DNA of 64,000 bases, from NCBI RefSeq assembly GCF_900215325.1, contig NZ_OCMS01000003.1:62001-126000 (forward strand), read 5' to 3'. The stretch comes from Fibrobacter sp. UWB16. Lineage in GTDB: Bacteria; Fibrobacterota; Fibrobacteria; Fibrobacterales; Fibrobacteraceae. Positions 1-9,281 of this stretch are shown here, in pieces; positions within the stretch are counted from its first letter, which is position 1; each line of letters starts with the position of its first letter. A model generated the notes under the pieces. The model was not told the DNA's origin. It saw nothing but the letters and a program-made list of their open reading frames with translations, and did no database searches. Position numbers and translations under genes: made by a program.

Positions 1-508
1 TGGCTTGTTTGTGGGCTGTTCCGATAGTGATGGTAACAATGTTACCGGTTCTGATGATTCTTTGGTGACTGTTCCCCCGAATACATCGTCGATAAAGGGG
101 GAGTCATTTGATTTCAAGTATACTTCATCTTGCGGAGAGAATCCTGCTAAACTGAATCTCGCAAAATGGTCTGATGGTTCAGGCGAAGAATTTATTGATT
201 TTTATATAAATGACGATGGAACCGCTACTGTGAATATCAGGAAGGGTGTCTCGTGTGATGGAGGCTTTGTTTCGATGCTCTATGAAACAAGGAATGATAC
301 CTTGTTTGCTGAGCAAAATTATGTTCGTTTAATCAAAGAATATGATCCAATTACGAACGATTCTATTGTAGTGGGGACTGATGAGTTTATGTCTCATTGT
401 TCTTGCCTAGTTGACCTCGAGTTGCATATCCCGGCAGAATTTATTGGCACGAAATATGTCGATTTTGAAGGCGATTGCCGCGAGATTGTTTACAAGAAGA
501 AAAAGTAA
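1..508 (+). CDS. Lipoprotein of unknown function, 5' end outside window
   Basis: This is the C-terminal part of a gene whose start codon lies before the window. The first residues visible (L-F-V-G-C) form the end of a lipobox, so only the signal-peptide n-region and part of the h-region are missing. The mature protein is about 160 residues, with a Ser/Thr/Asp-rich N-terminal linker after the acylated Cys, several Cys residues (SCGENPAK, SCDGG, HCSC, DCRE) and a Lys-rich C-terminus. I recognise no domain. It is presumably anchored to the inner or outer membrane. A strong terminator follows 18 bases after the stop, so the gene ends its transcription unit. Confidence 0.7.
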   Translation, partial: GLFVGCSDSDGNNVTGSDDSLVTVPPNTSSIKGESFDFKYTSSCGENPAKLNLAKWSDGSGEEFIDFYINDDGTATVNIRKGVSCDGGFVSMLYETRNDTLFAEQNYVRLIKEYDPITNDSIVVGTDEFMSHCSCLVDLELHIPAEFIGTKYVDFEGDCREIVYKKKK

Positions 509-525
509 TTTGAATAATGTTTATG

Positions 526-556
526 AAAAAAGGTGGCCTGCAAGCCACCTTTTTTT
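526..556 (+). terminator. Rho-independent terminator
   Basis: GGTGGC and GCCACC form a stem around a short CTGCAA loop, preceded by a run of A and followed by seven T. It ends the lipoprotein gene and, read from the other strand, may also serve dsbD. Confidence 0.85.
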
Positions 557-579
557 GCTGTTGAGATTTTCGAGAATTT

Positions 580-617
580 AACTGGATCCTTCGCGGTTAA
601 TACCGCTCAGGATGACG
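580..617 (-). repeat. Dispersed intergenic repeat, family A (GGATCC type)
   Basis: One copy of an intergenic element seen about ten times in this window. The ends are constant: ACTGGATCCTTC on one side and TCAGGATGAC on the other, with a variable palindromic centre (here GCGGTTAATACCGC). All copies lie between genes. Confidence 0.7.
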
Positions 618-635
618 AGTGTGCAGGCTCCGCTT

Positions 636-2537
636 CTAGTAACTAGTTACAATCTTCTCCACGATTGCGCTTGTGGTGAGGAGTTCCGGGAGTACGATTT
701 GCTTGCTTGCATCGCCGGCGGGGTAGATCGCGTAGGCGGGCACTCCGGACTTGCCCATGCTGCGCAGGAGTGCGGTGACTTCGGGCGTTTCGCGGGTCCA
801 GTCGGCCTTGACGCGGGCAACGTTCAAGCTGTCCATCGCGCGCTTGAAATCATCGCGGTTGAGGACGGCTGCTTCGTTTGCCTTGCAGGTGAGGCACCAG
901 TCGGCGGTCGCGTCAATGAATACGGTACGGCCAGACTTTGCAAATTCTTCGATGAGTTCCGGCGTGTAGCGGTACCAGCCATCTTCGGTGACGAGCTGTA
1001 CTGACCTTGCCTTGAAAATCGCATCGACTTCGGCTTCGAACTTTGGTGATGCAAATGCAAACCAGATGATGGCAAGGATTACAACGGCGCCTCCAACGGA
1101 GAGCACTTCGCGAAAAAACGCGACGCCCGGCGGGGCGATGTTCCCGATTGCAAAGCTCATGGCGATGCTCAAGAGCGAAATGGCGGCGAAGATGCCGACG
1201 CCGACGTTTCCGGCCTGTTCATGCACGACCCACAGGAGCCATACGACGGTACCGAGCAAAAGAACGCCCATGATTTTCTGGAGCGTGACCATCCAAGCGC
1301 CCGGCTTTGGGAAAACTTTCAGGATTTTCGGGAATGTACTCACGAGCATGTAGGGGAGCGCAAGCCCGACGCCTGCTGCTGTGAAAAACAAGAACAGCAC
1401 AGGGGTCGATGCGGTAAAAGCAAAACCCATCGCCGTGCCGAGAAACGGTGCGGAGCACGGTGTGCTCAAAAGCACGAGGAGTGAGCCTGTGAAAAACGCA
1501 CCCCAAAAGCCCTGCTTGCGCCCGGCTTTGTCCATCTTGGTCGTGGCACTTCCAGGAAGCCAGATTTCAAAGACTCCAAAAAAGCTCATGGCAAAAGCGC
1601 TCAGAATCACGACCATGAACGCGATGAATCCAGCGCTCTGGAATTGCATGCCCCAGCCTGCATTCCCGCCGCCGGCTTTGACGGCGGCAACAATCCCGGC
1701 GAGCGCCCAGAAGCTCGCGAGAATCCCGAGCGTTGTCGAAGTCCCGAGTACGAGCAGTCGCTTGCGGCTTTCGCCAGCCTGCTTGATCAAGCTGAAAAGC
1801 TTTAGCGAAAGCACCGGCAGCACGCACGGCATCAAGTTCAGAATTAAGCCTCCGAACAGAGCCGACAAAAGCAATATGAATGTCCCGGCAGCGCCTTCTG
1901 TCGCATTCCCTGCGGCGCTCGGCGCATTGATGACATTCCCGGTTGCGTTTCCGTTGGCGTCTGTGCTAGTGGCGCTCCCGTGCATATTCCCAGCGTCATC
2001 TCGCGAAGCTCGTTTCTTGTTAAACCCCACTGGTCCCACTCCAAATGTCACTTGCGATGGTGCAAGGCAAATGGAATTGTCGCAGGCCTGGTAATGGAAT
2101 ATCGCCTGTGTCGTGAGGCTGTCGTAATCGGCGTCAACATTTTCTATAGGGAGCGTAATCTGGAAATGTCCCTTGAATACAAGGTTCTCAAGGTCCAAAG
2201 CCTCGCTATATTCCTTGATGGGTTCTGGCCACTTGGGTTCTCCGAAGTGAATCCCCTGGGCTGCAATTTCGATAGACGACGGCTTCAAAAATTCATCGGC
2301 TGCGACATTTGCATTCACGTGCCAGTTGTCGGGAATGGTGATGTCAACGGTAACGCTTGAACCTTTTGTGAGTGCCCCGAGGGAATAGTGCATGCTTGCT
2401 TCCGGAGGGGGCATGTTGTTCATGTTGAATTCTTGCGCAAGGACCGACGCTGCAAACAATAGAATGCAAAATGAAGCCTTTTGCAAACGGTTGTTTGCAA
2501 AATTTCCAAATTCGATAAATTTGTTAAAAATTTTCAT
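636..2537 (-). CDS. dsbD: Thiol:disulfide interchange protein DsbD
   Basis: This protein carries electrons across the inner membrane from cytoplasmic thioredoxin to periplasmic disulfide reductases. The 633-residue protein has all three DsbD parts: a signal peptide (about 1-34) and periplasmic N-domain with a Cys pair in QACDNSICL; an eight-helix membrane domain (about 215-490) with the paired cysteines in LMPCVLPV and STPCSAPF; and a C-terminal thioredoxin domain with the active site WCLTC (Cys548 and Cys551). The length is slightly above the E. coli protein. It faces the sigma-factor gene divergently, with about 50 bases between starts. Such a reductant supply suits a cell that exports many Cys-containing proteins. 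The family call is firm. Confidence 0.95.
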   Translation of the reverse strand: MKIFNKFIEFGNFANNRLQKASFCILLFAASVLAQEFNMNNMPPPEASMHYSLGALTKGSSVTVDITIPDNWHVNANVAADEFLKPSSIEIAAQGIHFGEPKWPEPIKEYSEALDLENLVFKGHFQITLPIENVDADYDSLTTQAIFHYQACDNSICLAPSQVTFGVGPVGFNKKRASRDDAGNMHGSATSTDANGNATGNVINAPSAAGNATEGAAGTFILLLSALFGGLILNLMPCVLPVLSLKLFSLIKQAGESRKRLLVLGTSTTLGILASFWALAGIVAAVKAGGGNAGWGMQFQSAGFIAFMVVILSAFAMSFFGVFEIWLPGSATTKMDKAGRKQGFWGAFFTGSLLVLLSTPCSAPFLGTAMGFAFTASTPVLFLFFTAAGVGLALPYMLVSTFPKILKVFPKPGAWMVTLQKIMGVLLLGTVVWLLWVVHEQAGNVGVGIFAAISLLSIAMSFAIGNIAPPGVAFFREVLSVGGAVVILAIIWFAFASPKFEAEVDAIFKARSVQLVTEDGWYRYTPELIEEFAKSGRTVFIDATADWCLTCKANEAAVLNRDDFKRAMDSLNVARVKADWTRETPEVTALLRSMGKSGVPAYAIYPAGDASKQIVLPELLTTSAIVEKIVTSY

Positions 2538-2585
2538 AAATTAATCTCGCAAAAAGAAGTAGAAAATATCGGAAATAAAACATTT

Positions 2586-3203
2586 ATGTCATATACGGGA
2601 TTCCTTTGTAACCGTCCCCCGAATTGGGTAGGGTCTGTCTGGGAAAAATATTCCTACAGAATATACAAATTGTGCCTGCAAAAGTGTGGGACTAAAGAAG
2701 ATGCAGACGACTTGTTTCAGGAGGTTGCGCTTCGCTTTTGCAAAAAGGCCGGGGAGCTGAAGTACGGATCCCATCTGTTGCCATGGTTCAATACCGTGCT
2801 TTTGCATTGCCATTACAGCGAATACCGCAAAAAAGTCACTAACCGCGAAGTTCCGCTATCTTGCCTTTGCGAGCCCAAGGCCAGTTACGACGGGGATGAC
2901 GACGATGATGCTTTTGCGCTACCCGATGGAAACGTAAGCGTAGATGATGTCATGACGGAGTATTCCGTTTTGCTTCAGGCACTAAATCCGATGGAGAAAA
3001 TGATTGTCGAACTTTCGGTTGTCGGTGGGCTTCGTGTCTGTGATTTGAGCCAGTTGTTCGGGCTATCTAAGGGGAGCATAACCAAGCGCCGGATGGCGGC
3101 GTATCAAAAAATGCGTGAAAAAATGATGTCGCAGAAAGATCGGCTCAAGATGATAACGGGCCGGGACGCCACATTGCGGGAAATTATTGAATATGCAGGT
3201 TGA
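2586..3203 (+). CDS. RNA polymerase sigma factor, ECF-like sigma-70 family
   Basis: A 205-residue protein with sigma region 2 (about 20-90; the acidic helix reads TKEDADDLFQEVALRF) and region 4 (about 140-185; LNPMEKMIVELSVVGGLRVCDLSQLFGLSKGS), a typical helix-turn-helix. An acidic linker (DGDDDDDAF) joins them. I chose the ATG at 2586; the frame stays open upstream into dsbD, but the upstream residues do not look like sigma sequence. No anti-sigma gene is adjacent. The next gene, a PorZ-like secreted protein, starts only 29 bases downstream on the same strand, so the two may be co-transcribed. ECF factors usually control envelope or stress genes. The target is unknown. Confidence 0.85.
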   Translation: MSYTGFLCNRPPNWVGSVWEKYSYRIYKLCLQKCGTKEDADDLFQEVALRFCKKAGELKYGSHLLPWFNTVLLHCHYSEYRKKVTNREVPLSCLCEPKASYDGDDDDDAFALPDGNVSVDDVMTEYSVLLQALNPMEKMIVELSVVGGLRVCDLSQLFGLSKGSITKRRMAAYQKMREKMMSQKDRLKMITGRDATLREIIEYAG

Positions 3204-3232
3204 AATGTTTTTAAAATTTGTAATTTTAGAAT

Positions 3233-5545
3233 GTGAAAGTATTAGCTAATCTTATTTGTATCCTCTCCCTTGTCACATCAGCTTTTGCTGCCGATGACTG
3301 GAACAATTTCTCAAGCCCATTCCCGATCAAGGCGATGGTCCCTTATGGCGATGGCGTGCTCTTGGCGACTAATGGGGGCATTCGCTTTAGGTCGAGTACT
3401 GTTGAGGCCTTGTACACGACGGCGCACGGTTTGGGCGACCAGTCTATAAGCGCTGTAGTGGCAGCAGGTCCGAATGTCTTTTCTGTGAGCGACAACGGCA
3501 TTATCGCAAAGATCATATCGGCGGAATCCTGGCAGGTGCTTAGCAGGTCTTATGCCGGTAGCGGTGTCCGTGTCATTCCGGGCATGGTCCGTGTGGCCGA
3601 AGATGTCATGGTGATTGCGTTTGATGACCGCCTGTCGTTCTTTAGTTTAAAATCCAATACGTCTATCCTTACGGTCGAAAGGATTGCCGATGCGAACTTG
3701 TCCATCAATCCTGTAAGCGCCATGGAAATTCAGGGGGACTCCCTGTTTGTTGCGGTCGATGGCTCGCTTTATGTCCGCAAGATGGACTGGAAAAATTTGG
3801 AATCCGATATGCAGCTGTTCAATCCGGATTCCTGGAAGGTCGTCAAGAAGGCCTCTCTCAATAAGGAACCGATCAAGTTTATAACCTGGAGTGACGGAGA
3901 ACTTGTAACGTATCCGACGGAAGGCACGAGAATCTGGGATGACGATGGCGAGACTCGAGCTGTCATAGATACTTTCACGACGTTCAAGCAGACGGATAAA
4001 ATGGTTGCCATTCGTGGCAAGGTCTTGAAGAACTCGATCCTTTACGAGCGCGATTCTATTATGAAGACGGTTGACAAGAAAACGGTTGTCGATCGCTATT
4101 ACTTTAAGCCCAAGATTTACTGGGTGTCGCTTATCCCTTCTTCGGGTGGAGCTCTCTTGGTGGGCCCGCAAAACATATTCCATTACAATGGAAAGAAATT
4201 GACAGACTTGACGGAGTATTCCAGGTTCCCGCTGAAAAGCGTCTATGAACTCCGTGCTCTTCCGGATGGCGGCATTTTGGCGGCTTCGGATGACGGCTAT
4301 TTTTCGCACTTTAACGGACGGCAATGGAGTACGCCCACAAAGGCGCTGTATGGTAACGGCAACATGACGAACGCCCGCGGTCACGATATGAAGGTTTTGT
4401 CTGTCCTCCCTGGCGGAAGGGCTTTCTACCACGTCTGGGGGCTGGGTTACGTGCTGTATTCGGATTTGGGACAGAAGCTGGATTCTGTTTTCTTGTCGAC
4501 GGACGGGCATTGCATGAGTAGCTACATGGAAGATTTCCCGTATTCGATCAGCATATCGACAACTCCGGCTCCGGATGGCAAGGGCTTCTTTGCATCGGCA
4601 GCTACGACTAAGGGGTATAGCCTTGCTTATTTTGACCTCAAGGGCAATGTCTCTTGTGCAGACAATGTCGGTAGCGCTACTTTTGCAGGCCCCATGCTTA
4701 CCAGTGTAGACGAAGATGGCAAGTGGAAAGTTTATGTGGGTACACGCAAGTCTCCATCGCTCGATGCTAACGGCGATTTGGACGTGTTCACGTTTACGCC
4801 GCCTAACAAGAGGGGCGGTGAAATTTCCTGGCTTGATACGACTTACAGAAAAGTTTATACGGACGCTCCGTCAACTCCATTGGATATGGTGTATGAACCG
4901 AAGACGGGCTATTACTGGATGGTCACGGGCTCTTCTCTTGTCTATTGGAACAAGGACGAAGAAAACCTCAAGACGCCGCTTTCGACAAACGGGCTTACCG
5001 GGGCTATTTTTACAAGTATCGATGTCGATAGCCGTGGCAATCTCTGGGTTGGAACTTCGAACCAGGGCGTGTACCGTTTGACTCCCCGTTCGACAAGCCC
5101 GGACACATTGTCTGTACAGCATTTTACGACCCGTCAGGGTCTCCTTAGCGACCGTGTTCAGGATGTGGCTGTTGATTCTGGGCTTGGTGCGGTCTGGTTT
5201 GCTCACGAAAATGGCGTATCGTATTACATGAGAAACGATTTGCGTGGTACAGACGGCAATATGACGGATGATGCCGGCAAGGATGTCAGGGTGTATCCCA
5301 ATCCGTTCCGCCCGGATCGCCATGAATATATTGTGTTTGACAATGTTTCTGATGATGCTGTCATCAATATCTACAACAGGGGTGGCAAGCTCGTGGCTTC
5401 GTTGACTGGCGAAGAAGTTGCCGGTGGCCGTGCCGAATGGAGAGGCCGCATGAAAAACGGAAACCTGGTGGCACCTGGGGTTTACCAGTATGTCATCCGC
5501 GGTGCATCCAAGGTCCGAAAAGGAAAGCTCTTGATTGTCCACTGA
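3233..5545 (+). CDS. Secreted beta-propeller protein with T9SS-like C-terminal domain (PorZ-like)
   Basis: The 770-residue protein begins with a clear signal peptide (MKVLANLICILSLVTSAFA, cut before ADDW). Residues about 25-670 hold blade-like repeats of the two-component-regulator-propeller type (phrases such as GLGDQSISAV, VDSRGNLWVGTSNQGVYRL and AVDSGLGAVWFAHENGVSYY). The last 90 residues resemble FlgD/T9SS sorting domains (VRVYPNPFRPD ... YNRGGKLVASL ... GVYQYVI ... GKLLIVH). This order resembles PorZ of Bacteroidota type IX secretion. The start is GTG: the in-frame codons upstream hit a stop at once, and the signal peptide begins here. No Shine-Dalgarno is evident. A small lipoprotein gene follows 20 bases later. 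A secretion-related role is inferred from architecture only. Confidence 0.75.
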   Translation: MKVLANLICILSLVTSAFAADDWNNFSSPFPIKAMVPYGDGVLLATNGGIRFRSSTVEALYTTAHGLGDQSISAVVAAGPNVFSVSDNGIIAKIISAESWQVLSRSYAGSGVRVIPGMVRVAEDVMVIAFDDRLSFFSLKSNTSILTVERIADANLSINPVSAMEIQGDSLFVAVDGSLYVRKMDWKNLESDMQLFNPDSWKVVKKASLNKEPIKFITWSDGELVTYPTEGTRIWDDDGETRAVIDTFTTFKQTDKMVAIRGKVLKNSILYERDSIMKTVDKKTVVDRYYFKPKIYWVSLIPSSGGALLVGPQNIFHYNGKKLTDLTEYSRFPLKSVYELRALPDGGILAASDDGYFSHFNGRQWSTPTKALYGNGNMTNARGHDMKVLSVLPGGRAFYHVWGLGYVLYSDLGQKLDSVFLSTDGHCMSSYMEDFPYSISISTTPAPDGKGFFASAATTKGYSLAYFDLKGNVSCADNVGSATFAGPMLTSVDEDGKWKVYVGTRKSPSLDANGDLDVFTFTPPNKRGGEISWLDTTYRKVYTDAPSTPLDMVYEPKTGYYWMVTGSSLVYWNKDEENLKTPLSTNGLTGAIFTSIDVDSRGNLWVGTSNQGVYRLTPRSTSPDTLSVQHFTTRQGLLSDRVQDVAVDSGLGAVWFAHENGVSYYMRNDLRGTDGNMTDDAGKDVRVYPNPFRPDRHEYIVFDNVSDDAVINIYNRGGKLVASLTGEEVAGGRAEWRGRMKNGNLVAPGVYQYVIRGASKVRKGKLLIVH

Positions 5546-5565
5546 TTTGCAGTGAGGTGTGTGTT

Positions 5566-5928
5566 ATGAATAAAGTTGTTGGATTTGTGGTTCTGTTTGC
5601 TGCCCTTTGGATTGGCGGTTGCGCTGGTGAACGCCAAGGGCTTGTGTGCGAAGAAATCGAATATCGCTTGAACACGTTGACTTATTCGCCGGATCAGCGA
5701 GCTTATATGGAAAACGAGCTGAATACGTGCCGTGCCGAAGAAGCCAAAAAGAAAAACGAGTCTGCCTCTAACGGAAGCATTTACGAACGTTACGCCAATA
5801 CGGAAAGTGTAACGACTGGGGATTCGTCCAAGGTTGAAATCCCGGTTTCTACGTTGTTGCAGGATTCCTCCGAAGAAAAGACGACTAGCATTTACGACCG
5901 TTACAAGTCAGTCGAGGCGGATAAGTAA
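5566..5928 (+). CDS. Small lipoprotein, unknown function
   Basis: A 120-residue protein with a lipoprotein signal (VVLFAALWIGGC, Cys at about residue 19). The mature part is charged, with a Glu/Lys-rich stretch and a short duplicated motif, SIYERYANTESV and SIYDRYKSVEA. The start ATG at 5566 has GAGG upstream; longer reading frames into the preceding gene lack a signal peptide. It ends in TAATG, overlapping the start of the CCA-adding enzyme gene by one base, so the two are translationally coupled. Its place after the PorZ-like gene suggests an envelope partner, but nothing in the sequence gives a function. Confidence 0.8.
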   Translation: MNKVVGFVVLFAALWIGGCAGERQGLVCEEIEYRLNTLTYSPDQRAYMENELNTCRAEEAKKKNESASNGSIYERYANTESVTTGDSSKVEIPVSTLLQDSSEEKTTSIYDRYKSVEADK

Positions 5929-7280
5929 TGCCGAGTATCGTGACTCTTGCAGGCAAGACGTTTGAACCGGACTTGCCTAGACGCTTGCTTTCTATCGCAG
6001 GTGAAATCCGTGAAGCGGGTGGCCGCGCCTTTTTAGTGGGCGGCTGGGTGCGCGATGCGCTTTTGGGCAAGGATTGCCGTGATTACGATGTTGAAGTTTA
6101 CGACCTCACGCAAGATGAACTTGTCCCGATTTTAAAGAAGTACGGCCGCACAAATCTTGTGGGTAAGGCGTTTGGCGTGATCCATTTGGCGATGAAAGGC
6201 CTTTCGCTCGATTTCTCGTTCCCGCGTACCGAAAGCAAGGTTGGCTATGGTCATCGCGGTTTCGTAGTGCATACGGATGAAAAGCTCTCGTTCAAGGAAG
6301 CGGCTCTCCGCCGTGACTTTACCATCAATGCGATGGGCATGGAGCTTCCGGAACTTACGCTGTGCGACCCGTACGGCGGCATTGACGACTTGAAGAAAGG
6401 TTTGTTGCGCCATGTGGGCCCTGCCTTTGTCGAAGATTCGCTGCGCATTTTGCGTGGCGTGCAGTTTGCAAGTCGTTTTGCGCTTAGACTTGCGCCCGAG
6501 ACGATTGAACTTTGCCAGACGCTTTCGCTCGAAGACCTTTCTATCGAACGTTTGTTCGAAGAATTCAAGAAGTGGCTCTTGAAGCCGGGCAAGCCGTCGC
6601 TTGGCTTGCGCGCTTTCCTGGACATCAAGCTGAACGAGTTTTTCCCGGAAGTTTTACCGCTGCGTGGCTCCTGGGAAGACCTGGGCGAGATGCTCGACAA
6701 CATGGAGGGCTTGCGCAGGAGCTTTGTGAATGTGAGTGCTGAAGCGGCTGGTGGAGCTGTTGGTGACGCCAAGTGCGCACCGCTTTCGGACGATCAGGTG
6801 ATGGAATTTGCGTTTGCCGCGTTCCTCAGCGGGAGTCCTGAAACGTCTCTCAAGTTCCTCGAACGCATTACGAACGAATCGCACTTGGTCAAGAACGTCC
6901 CGGCGCTGCTTGCGGCATTTAAGACGCTCGATTTTGCAATTGTAAGTGATGCGCCGGCGCTTCGCCGCATGGCGGTGAAGCTGGGTGGCTTAAAGCTGTT
7001 GAGCCTGCTTGTGAAAGCCACCCCGCGTAAGTATTACGCCGCCGCCGGCGCCCCGGAATTCCCGGAACAGCTTTGGCAAGCTGCTGCAGATCTCGATTTG
7101 CTCAATGCAGCTCCGCAGCCATTCCTCATGGGCAAAATGCTTATGGATTTGGGATTCAAGCCGGGCAAGCAGATGGGCGAAACTATCAAGCAAAGCTTTG
7201 AGCTCCAGCTCGACGGTAAAATCAAGAACGCCGAAGAAGCAATCGAGTGGGTTCGGAGTCAGACGAAAGAACGGCTCTAA
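5928..7280 (+). CDS. tRNA nucleotidyltransferase / poly(A) polymerase family (CCA-adding enzyme)
   Basis: This enzyme adds or repairs the 3' CCA of tRNAs using CTP and ATP. The class II nucleotidyltransferase core is plain: FLVGGWVRDALLG (about 34-46), the metal-binding DYDVEVY, then LRRDFTINAMG and the DLKKGLLRHVG neck region, with helical neck, body and tail segments to residue 450. I see no HD phosphohydrolase motif. The one tRNA gene in this window (38701-38775) lacks an encoded CCA, which fits a need for this activity. The start overlaps the lipoprotein stop. Poly(A) polymerases share the fold, so CCA-adding activity is likely but not proved by sequence. Confidence 0.9.
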   Translation: MPSIVTLAGKTFEPDLPRRLLSIAGEIREAGGRAFLVGGWVRDALLGKDCRDYDVEVYDLTQDELVPILKKYGRTNLVGKAFGVIHLAMKGLSLDFSFPRTESKVGYGHRGFVVHTDEKLSFKEAALRRDFTINAMGMELPELTLCDPYGGIDDLKKGLLRHVGPAFVEDSLRILRGVQFASRFALRLAPETIELCQTLSLEDLSIERLFEEFKKWLLKPGKPSLGLRAFLDIKLNEFFPEVLPLRGSWEDLGEMLDNMEGLRRSFVNVSAEAAGGAVGDAKCAPLSDDQVMEFAFAAFLSGSPETSLKFLERITNESHLVKNVPALLAAFKTLDFAIVSDAPALRRMAVKLGGLKLLSLLVKATPRKYYAAAGAPEFPEQLWQAAADLDLLNAAPQPFLMGKMLMDLGFKPGKQMGETIKQSFELQLDGKIKNAEEAIEWVRSQTKERL

Positions 7281-7284
7281 CGAG

Positions 7285-7343
7285 CCTACAGACGAGAGGA
7301 CTTTAAAAATCTCTCGTCTTTCGTCTCTAGTCTCTCGTCTAAA
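7285..7343. repeat. Inverted repeat in low-complexity GACGAGAG/CTCTCGTC stretch
   Basis: GACGAGAG (7291-7298) pairs with CTCTCGTC (7311-7318), followed by further TCGTCTC-type units. Similar AGACGAGAGACGAAAG text recurs near 43924-43960. It lies between convergent genes and could act as a terminator for both. Confidence 0.55.
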
Positions 7344-8447
7344 TTATTTCCATCTAAACATTCCCGAGATTCCTGCGGGGACGCAGAACACAATCATCGG
7401 GATTTGGATAAGCTCTACAGGCAAGAACGCGAGCATGCGGCGCTTGGACTTGAGTTTCCAAGAGGCGATGCTCAAGAATACAAAGTCCACGACAATCTTG
7501 GGCAGAATGCTGAACACGCACCATTGCCACGGAAAGTCGAGGAATATAGCGCACCATGGACTCACGAACATCCAGATGTAGTACGTGTAAATGAGCGTGA
7601 GCAAAAGGATGTACGATTTGCTTTCGTAGTTTGTGCCGTTGCTGCTCCAGCGGGCGCGCTGGTTGAAGAGCTGCTTCCACGTATGCACCGGGGCTGTCTC
7701 GATCACTGCATCCTTGTCGAGATTGTAGCAGACCTTCGTTCCCGGGATTTTCATCATCTTGTGGATGAGCATGTCGTCATCGCCACTCGAGAGGTTGATG
7801 AGGTCTCCGAACCCGCCGACTTTAAAGAACAGGTCCTTCTTGTATGCAAGGCATGCCGCACTGGCGACAATCGGGCGTCCAAGGCTAAAACCTGCCGCTT
7901 CCATCGCGGTGTAACCGAGCGTTTCGAGTTTCTGGTAGAGGTGCGGCATCGAACGTGTGCCGTTGTTCTGTTTTGGCCCTTGTACAATGCAGATGCCATC
8001 GACAAATCGCCCGGCCATGGCGGTAATCCAGCTCTTGCGCGGGATGCAGTCGGCATCCATCGTCAATAGCACTTCGTTTTTCGCAATCTTGAAGGCACTT
8101 TCGAGCGCGCGCTTCTTGGGACTTGCAATTTGCGGTAAGTTTTGCGGGAGGCTTAAAACGCGGAAACGCGGGTGCGTGGCAGCGAACTTTTCGAGAATCT
8201 CGCGCGTGCGGTCGGTAGAACGGTCATCGACGCAAATCACTTCCCATTCGCCAACGTAGTCCTGGGCGGCGACCGCTTCGAGTGTGCGTTCGGCAAATTC
8301 CTCTTCATTTCGCATCGGGATCACGACCGAGACGCTTGGGGTGGCTTTCGGGCCTTTATAGCGATGCGTCTTTAACAGTCCTACTATGAAGAATAGGAAC
8401 AGTAGCGCATAGAGCGCAGTCAGGCATGCGAGAATAATGCCACCCAT
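7344..8447 (-). CDS. Glycosyltransferase family 2, membrane-anchored
   Basis: A 367-residue GT-A glycosyltransferase. An N-terminal membrane helix (about 5-24) precedes the catalytic domain: VSVVIPMRNEE, then VICVDDRSTDRT (the first Asp pair), then LLTMDADCIP as the DxD. The region around GDDDML and QRARWSSNG is the Q(Q/R)xRW-like acceptor segment of processive or polysaccharide-type GT2 enzymes. Two or three hydrophobic helices follow (about 275-360). It probably moves a sugar from a nucleotide or lipid donor onto a surface glycan at the inner membrane. The substrate cannot be read from sequence. It is divergent from lpxA with only 34 bases between starts. Confidence 0.88.
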   Translation of the reverse strand: MGGIILACLTALYALLFLFFIVGLLKTHRYKGPKATPSVSVVIPMRNEEEFAERTLEAVAAQDYVGEWEVICVDDRSTDRTREILEKFAATHPRFRVLSLPQNLPQIASPKKRALESAFKIAKNEVLLTMDADCIPRKSWITAMAGRFVDGICIVQGPKQNNGTRSMPHLYQKLETLGYTAMEAAGFSLGRPIVASAACLAYKKDLFFKVGGFGDLINLSSGDDDMLIHKMMKIPGTKVCYNLDKDAVIETAPVHTWKQLFNQRARWSSNGTNYESKSYILLLTLIYTYYIWMFVSPWCAIFLDFPWQWCVFSILPKIVVDFVFLSIASWKLKSKRRMLAFLPVELIQIPMIVFCVPAGISGMFRWK

Positions 8448-8481
8448 GTGGGGAAATATAGGAAATTACTAAATTGCGGAT

Positions 8482-9249
8482 ATGCTCCATCCATCCGCTT
8501 TTGTTCATCCGAATGCCAACGTCCACGAGTCTGCCGTTATCGGCCCCTGGTGCGTTGTCGATGAAAATGCGGAAATTGGCGAAAATGTGGTGCTTGAATC
8601 GCGCGTGCGCGTTTACGGCGGTGTGACCATCAAATCAAATACGCACGTTTACGATGGGGCTATCCTCGGTGCGCCTCCGCAAGACCTCAAGTACGCAGGG
8701 GAGCCGACTCGCCTTGAAATTGGCGAAAACTGCATCATTCGTGAATACACGACGCTCAATCGCGGCACAGTTCAGGGCGGTGGTTGCACTTGCATTGCGC
8801 CACACGTACTCATCATGGCTTACGCCCATGTGGGGCACGACTGTCAAATCGGCGAAGGGGCGGTCATCGCGAACGGATGCCAGCTCGGCGGCCACGTACG
8901 CATTGGCAAGTTTGCGACCCTCGGCGGCACCACGGCAGTACAGCAGAGGAACCAGGTGGGCGCCTACGCTTTTGTGGGCGGTACGCTCAAGGTCGATTAC
9001 GACGTTCCACCTTGCAGCCGTGCATTCGGGAACCCGCTCCGCTTTGCTTCCCTCAACCTCCATGCGCTCCGCTTGCATGCTGATGAATTCCCGCCTGAAC
9101 GTATCGCATTTTTTGAACGTGCTTTCCGCGAACTTTACCGCGGCAAACGCCCGGCTGCCGAAGTCATCGAGGAACTGAAAAAAGGCCCGGAACCTCTGTT
9201 CCAAGCCTTCTTTGATGATCACTGGGGCGGTTCTCTCGTTCGCCCGTAA
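8482..9249 (+). CDS. lpxA: UDP-N-acetylglucosamine O-acyltransferase (LpxA)
   Basis: First enzyme of lipid A synthesis: it moves a 3-hydroxyacyl chain from acyl carrier protein to UDP-GlcNAc. The 255-residue protein is a left-handed beta-helix of hexapeptide repeats (HPSAFVHPNANVHESAVIG onward), followed by a helical C-terminal region. The catalytic His lies in AHVGHDC (His119, matching His125 of the E. coli enzyme). GGTLKVDYDVPP and NPLRFASLNLHALR match the conserved downstream segments. Unlike in many Gram-negatives, no lpxD, fabZ or lpxB gene is adjacent here. It could be a second LpxA-type paralogue, but the key residues are kept. Confidence 0.92.
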   Translation: MLHPSAFVHPNANVHESAVIGPWCVVDENAEIGENVVLESRVRVYGGVTIKSNTHVYDGAILGAPPQDLKYAGEPTRLEIGENCIIREYTTLNRGTVQGGGCTCIAPHVLIMAYAHVGHDCQIGEGAVIANGCQLGGHVRIGKFATLGGTTAVQQRNQVGAYAFVGGTLKVDYDVPPCSRAFGNPLRFASLNLHALRLHADEFPPERIAFFERAFRELYRGKRPAAEVIEELKKGPEPLFQAFFDDHWGGSLVRP

Positions 9250-9281
9250 TCATTCGCGCTTTTGCGCATGTTTTTAAGATT

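Noticed and set aside
612-1004. Plus-strand frame opposite the 3' end of dsbD
   Set aside because: It lies opposite the thioredoxin domain of dsbD and shows no family pattern.
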